Notes under the pieces: generated by a model | Told to the model about the DNA's origin: nothing | The model's input: only the letters and a program-made list of their open reading frames with translations | Databases searched by the model: none | From: Climacium dendroides | Taxonomy: Eukaryota > Streptophyta > Bryopsida > Hypnales > Climaciaceae | Assembly (NCBI GenBank): GCA_950106755.1 | Contig: OX467083.1 | Coordinates: 4,315,501-4,379,500, forward strand | Length of the DNA: 64,000 nucleotides | Direction of reading: 5' to 3' | Position numbers and translations under genes: made by a program | Shown here: piece by piece, positions 63,382-64,000 of the stretch | How positions within the stretch are numbered: the first letter of the stretch is position 1 | How the letters are laid out: each line of letters starts with the position of its first letter

Positions 63382-64000
63382 CAAAGCTTTTTTGGAATGT
63401 CCTTAAAATTTCATTTCAAAGCATAACTTTCATTCCTATTCTATTCTTTGATTCATCTGTTGTATTTACAAACTAACCTAATGATTCCCAATTTTGAGAT
63501 AAACTTTTGTTCAATAGAGCCTAAGTTCTTAATTAGAGTTCAAACTCAAATCTAGTCCCAACCTACTCCCAATGCTTATCCTAGCTTGTTGGCAACAATT
63601 GGTCTCTAACGTACAAATTATATTCATTACAATTTAGTTAATATGTTTTTTTAATCACTAAATTAAAACATCCCCACGGTGGTCACACCATTAACAAATG
63701 TCAATTGGAGGTTTGGTGTGCAATTCTGAAGACCTAACGTTTTGTGTTCCTCCTACACTCTATACTACCACTTTATAGGGACACAACAACAGGGTGATGC
63801 TCAAGGCCCAAGATTTTGACAAGCCTTGTCATTAGAGCTACAACCATTTGAAGGCCAACAGGAGGGTAAGTTTAAGGTGGTCATTTCAACTTTGGTGCGC
63901 CTATTTTGAACTAACTTTGGTATGCCTACTCTAAGCTAACTTTACAAGCAAGAAGATTGAAGCCATTTAAGACATGAGAATTTAGAGAGGGGCAAAGACT

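Larger units (their letters stand above)
61336..64000. other. 3' flank of the RIN2-like gene and AT-rich intergenic DNA
   Basis: The first several hundred bases are probably the 3' UTR; no canonical poly(A) signal stands out. No gene is supported beyond. It includes a 32-bp tandem duplication (62487), an AT microsatellite (63068-63084) and an ACTAAA-type array (63291). Confidence 0.55.

Overview
The window is nuclear DNA of a land plant. It has GT-AG introns mostly of about 90-780 bp, a chloroplast-type DExH helicase, a HAESA-type LRR receptor kinase and a RIN2/RIN3-type membrane RING ligase. Gene islands sit in very AT-rich, repeat-laden DNA. The compact introns and the divergence of the proteins from angiosperm homologues (compared from memory) fit a bryophyte or another seedless plant, but the sequence alone does not settle the species.

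Layout. (1) 1-13.9 kb is a gene island. The ISE2/DExH15-like RNA helicase lies on the minus strand; 16 exons are visible and the last exon(s) fall off the left edge. It is divergent from a complete five-exon HAESA-like receptor kinase on the plus strand (1,019 aa), and the two start codons are only 733 bp apart. (2) 13.9-19.87 kb is AT-rich intergenic DNA with simple repeats and one retroelement- or pararetrovirus-like promoter followed by broken ORFs. (3) 19,870-37,199 has the signs of one ~17.3-kb CACTA (En/Spm) element: CACTAG ends in inverted orientation, AAT target-site duplications, and GCAACTA-type repeat clusters near both ends. Inside are a decayed CACTA transposase (DUF4218/DUF4216-type), a broken zinc-binding-motif gene, two inverted decayed copies of one unrecognised protein family (one inside a 3.5-kb insertion with its own 5-bp TSD), a solo-LTR-like segment and several MITEs. 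(4) 37.2-40 kb holds a probable two-exon gene for a 54-aa single-pass membrane protein. (5) 40-54.3 kb is AT-rich and gene-free, with a pair of hAT-like MITEs, a foldback MITE, tandem arrays, a hairpin and a solo LTR with perfect 5-bp TSDs. (6) 54.3-61.3 kb is the second gene island: a GC-richer leader region and then a complete 12-exon RIN2/RIN3 (gp78/AMFR-like) E3 ligase of 585 aa. (7) 61.3-64 kb is 3' flank and simple repeats.

The genes do not form a pathway. ISE2 acts in plastid RNA metabolism, the receptor kinase in peptide perception at the cell surface, and RIN2 in membrane-associated ubiquitination. The most unusual structure is the large composite CACTA element carrying captured and nested sequence. 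Exon boundaries were placed by hand from splice signals, phase and remembered homologues, and may be off by a base or two.
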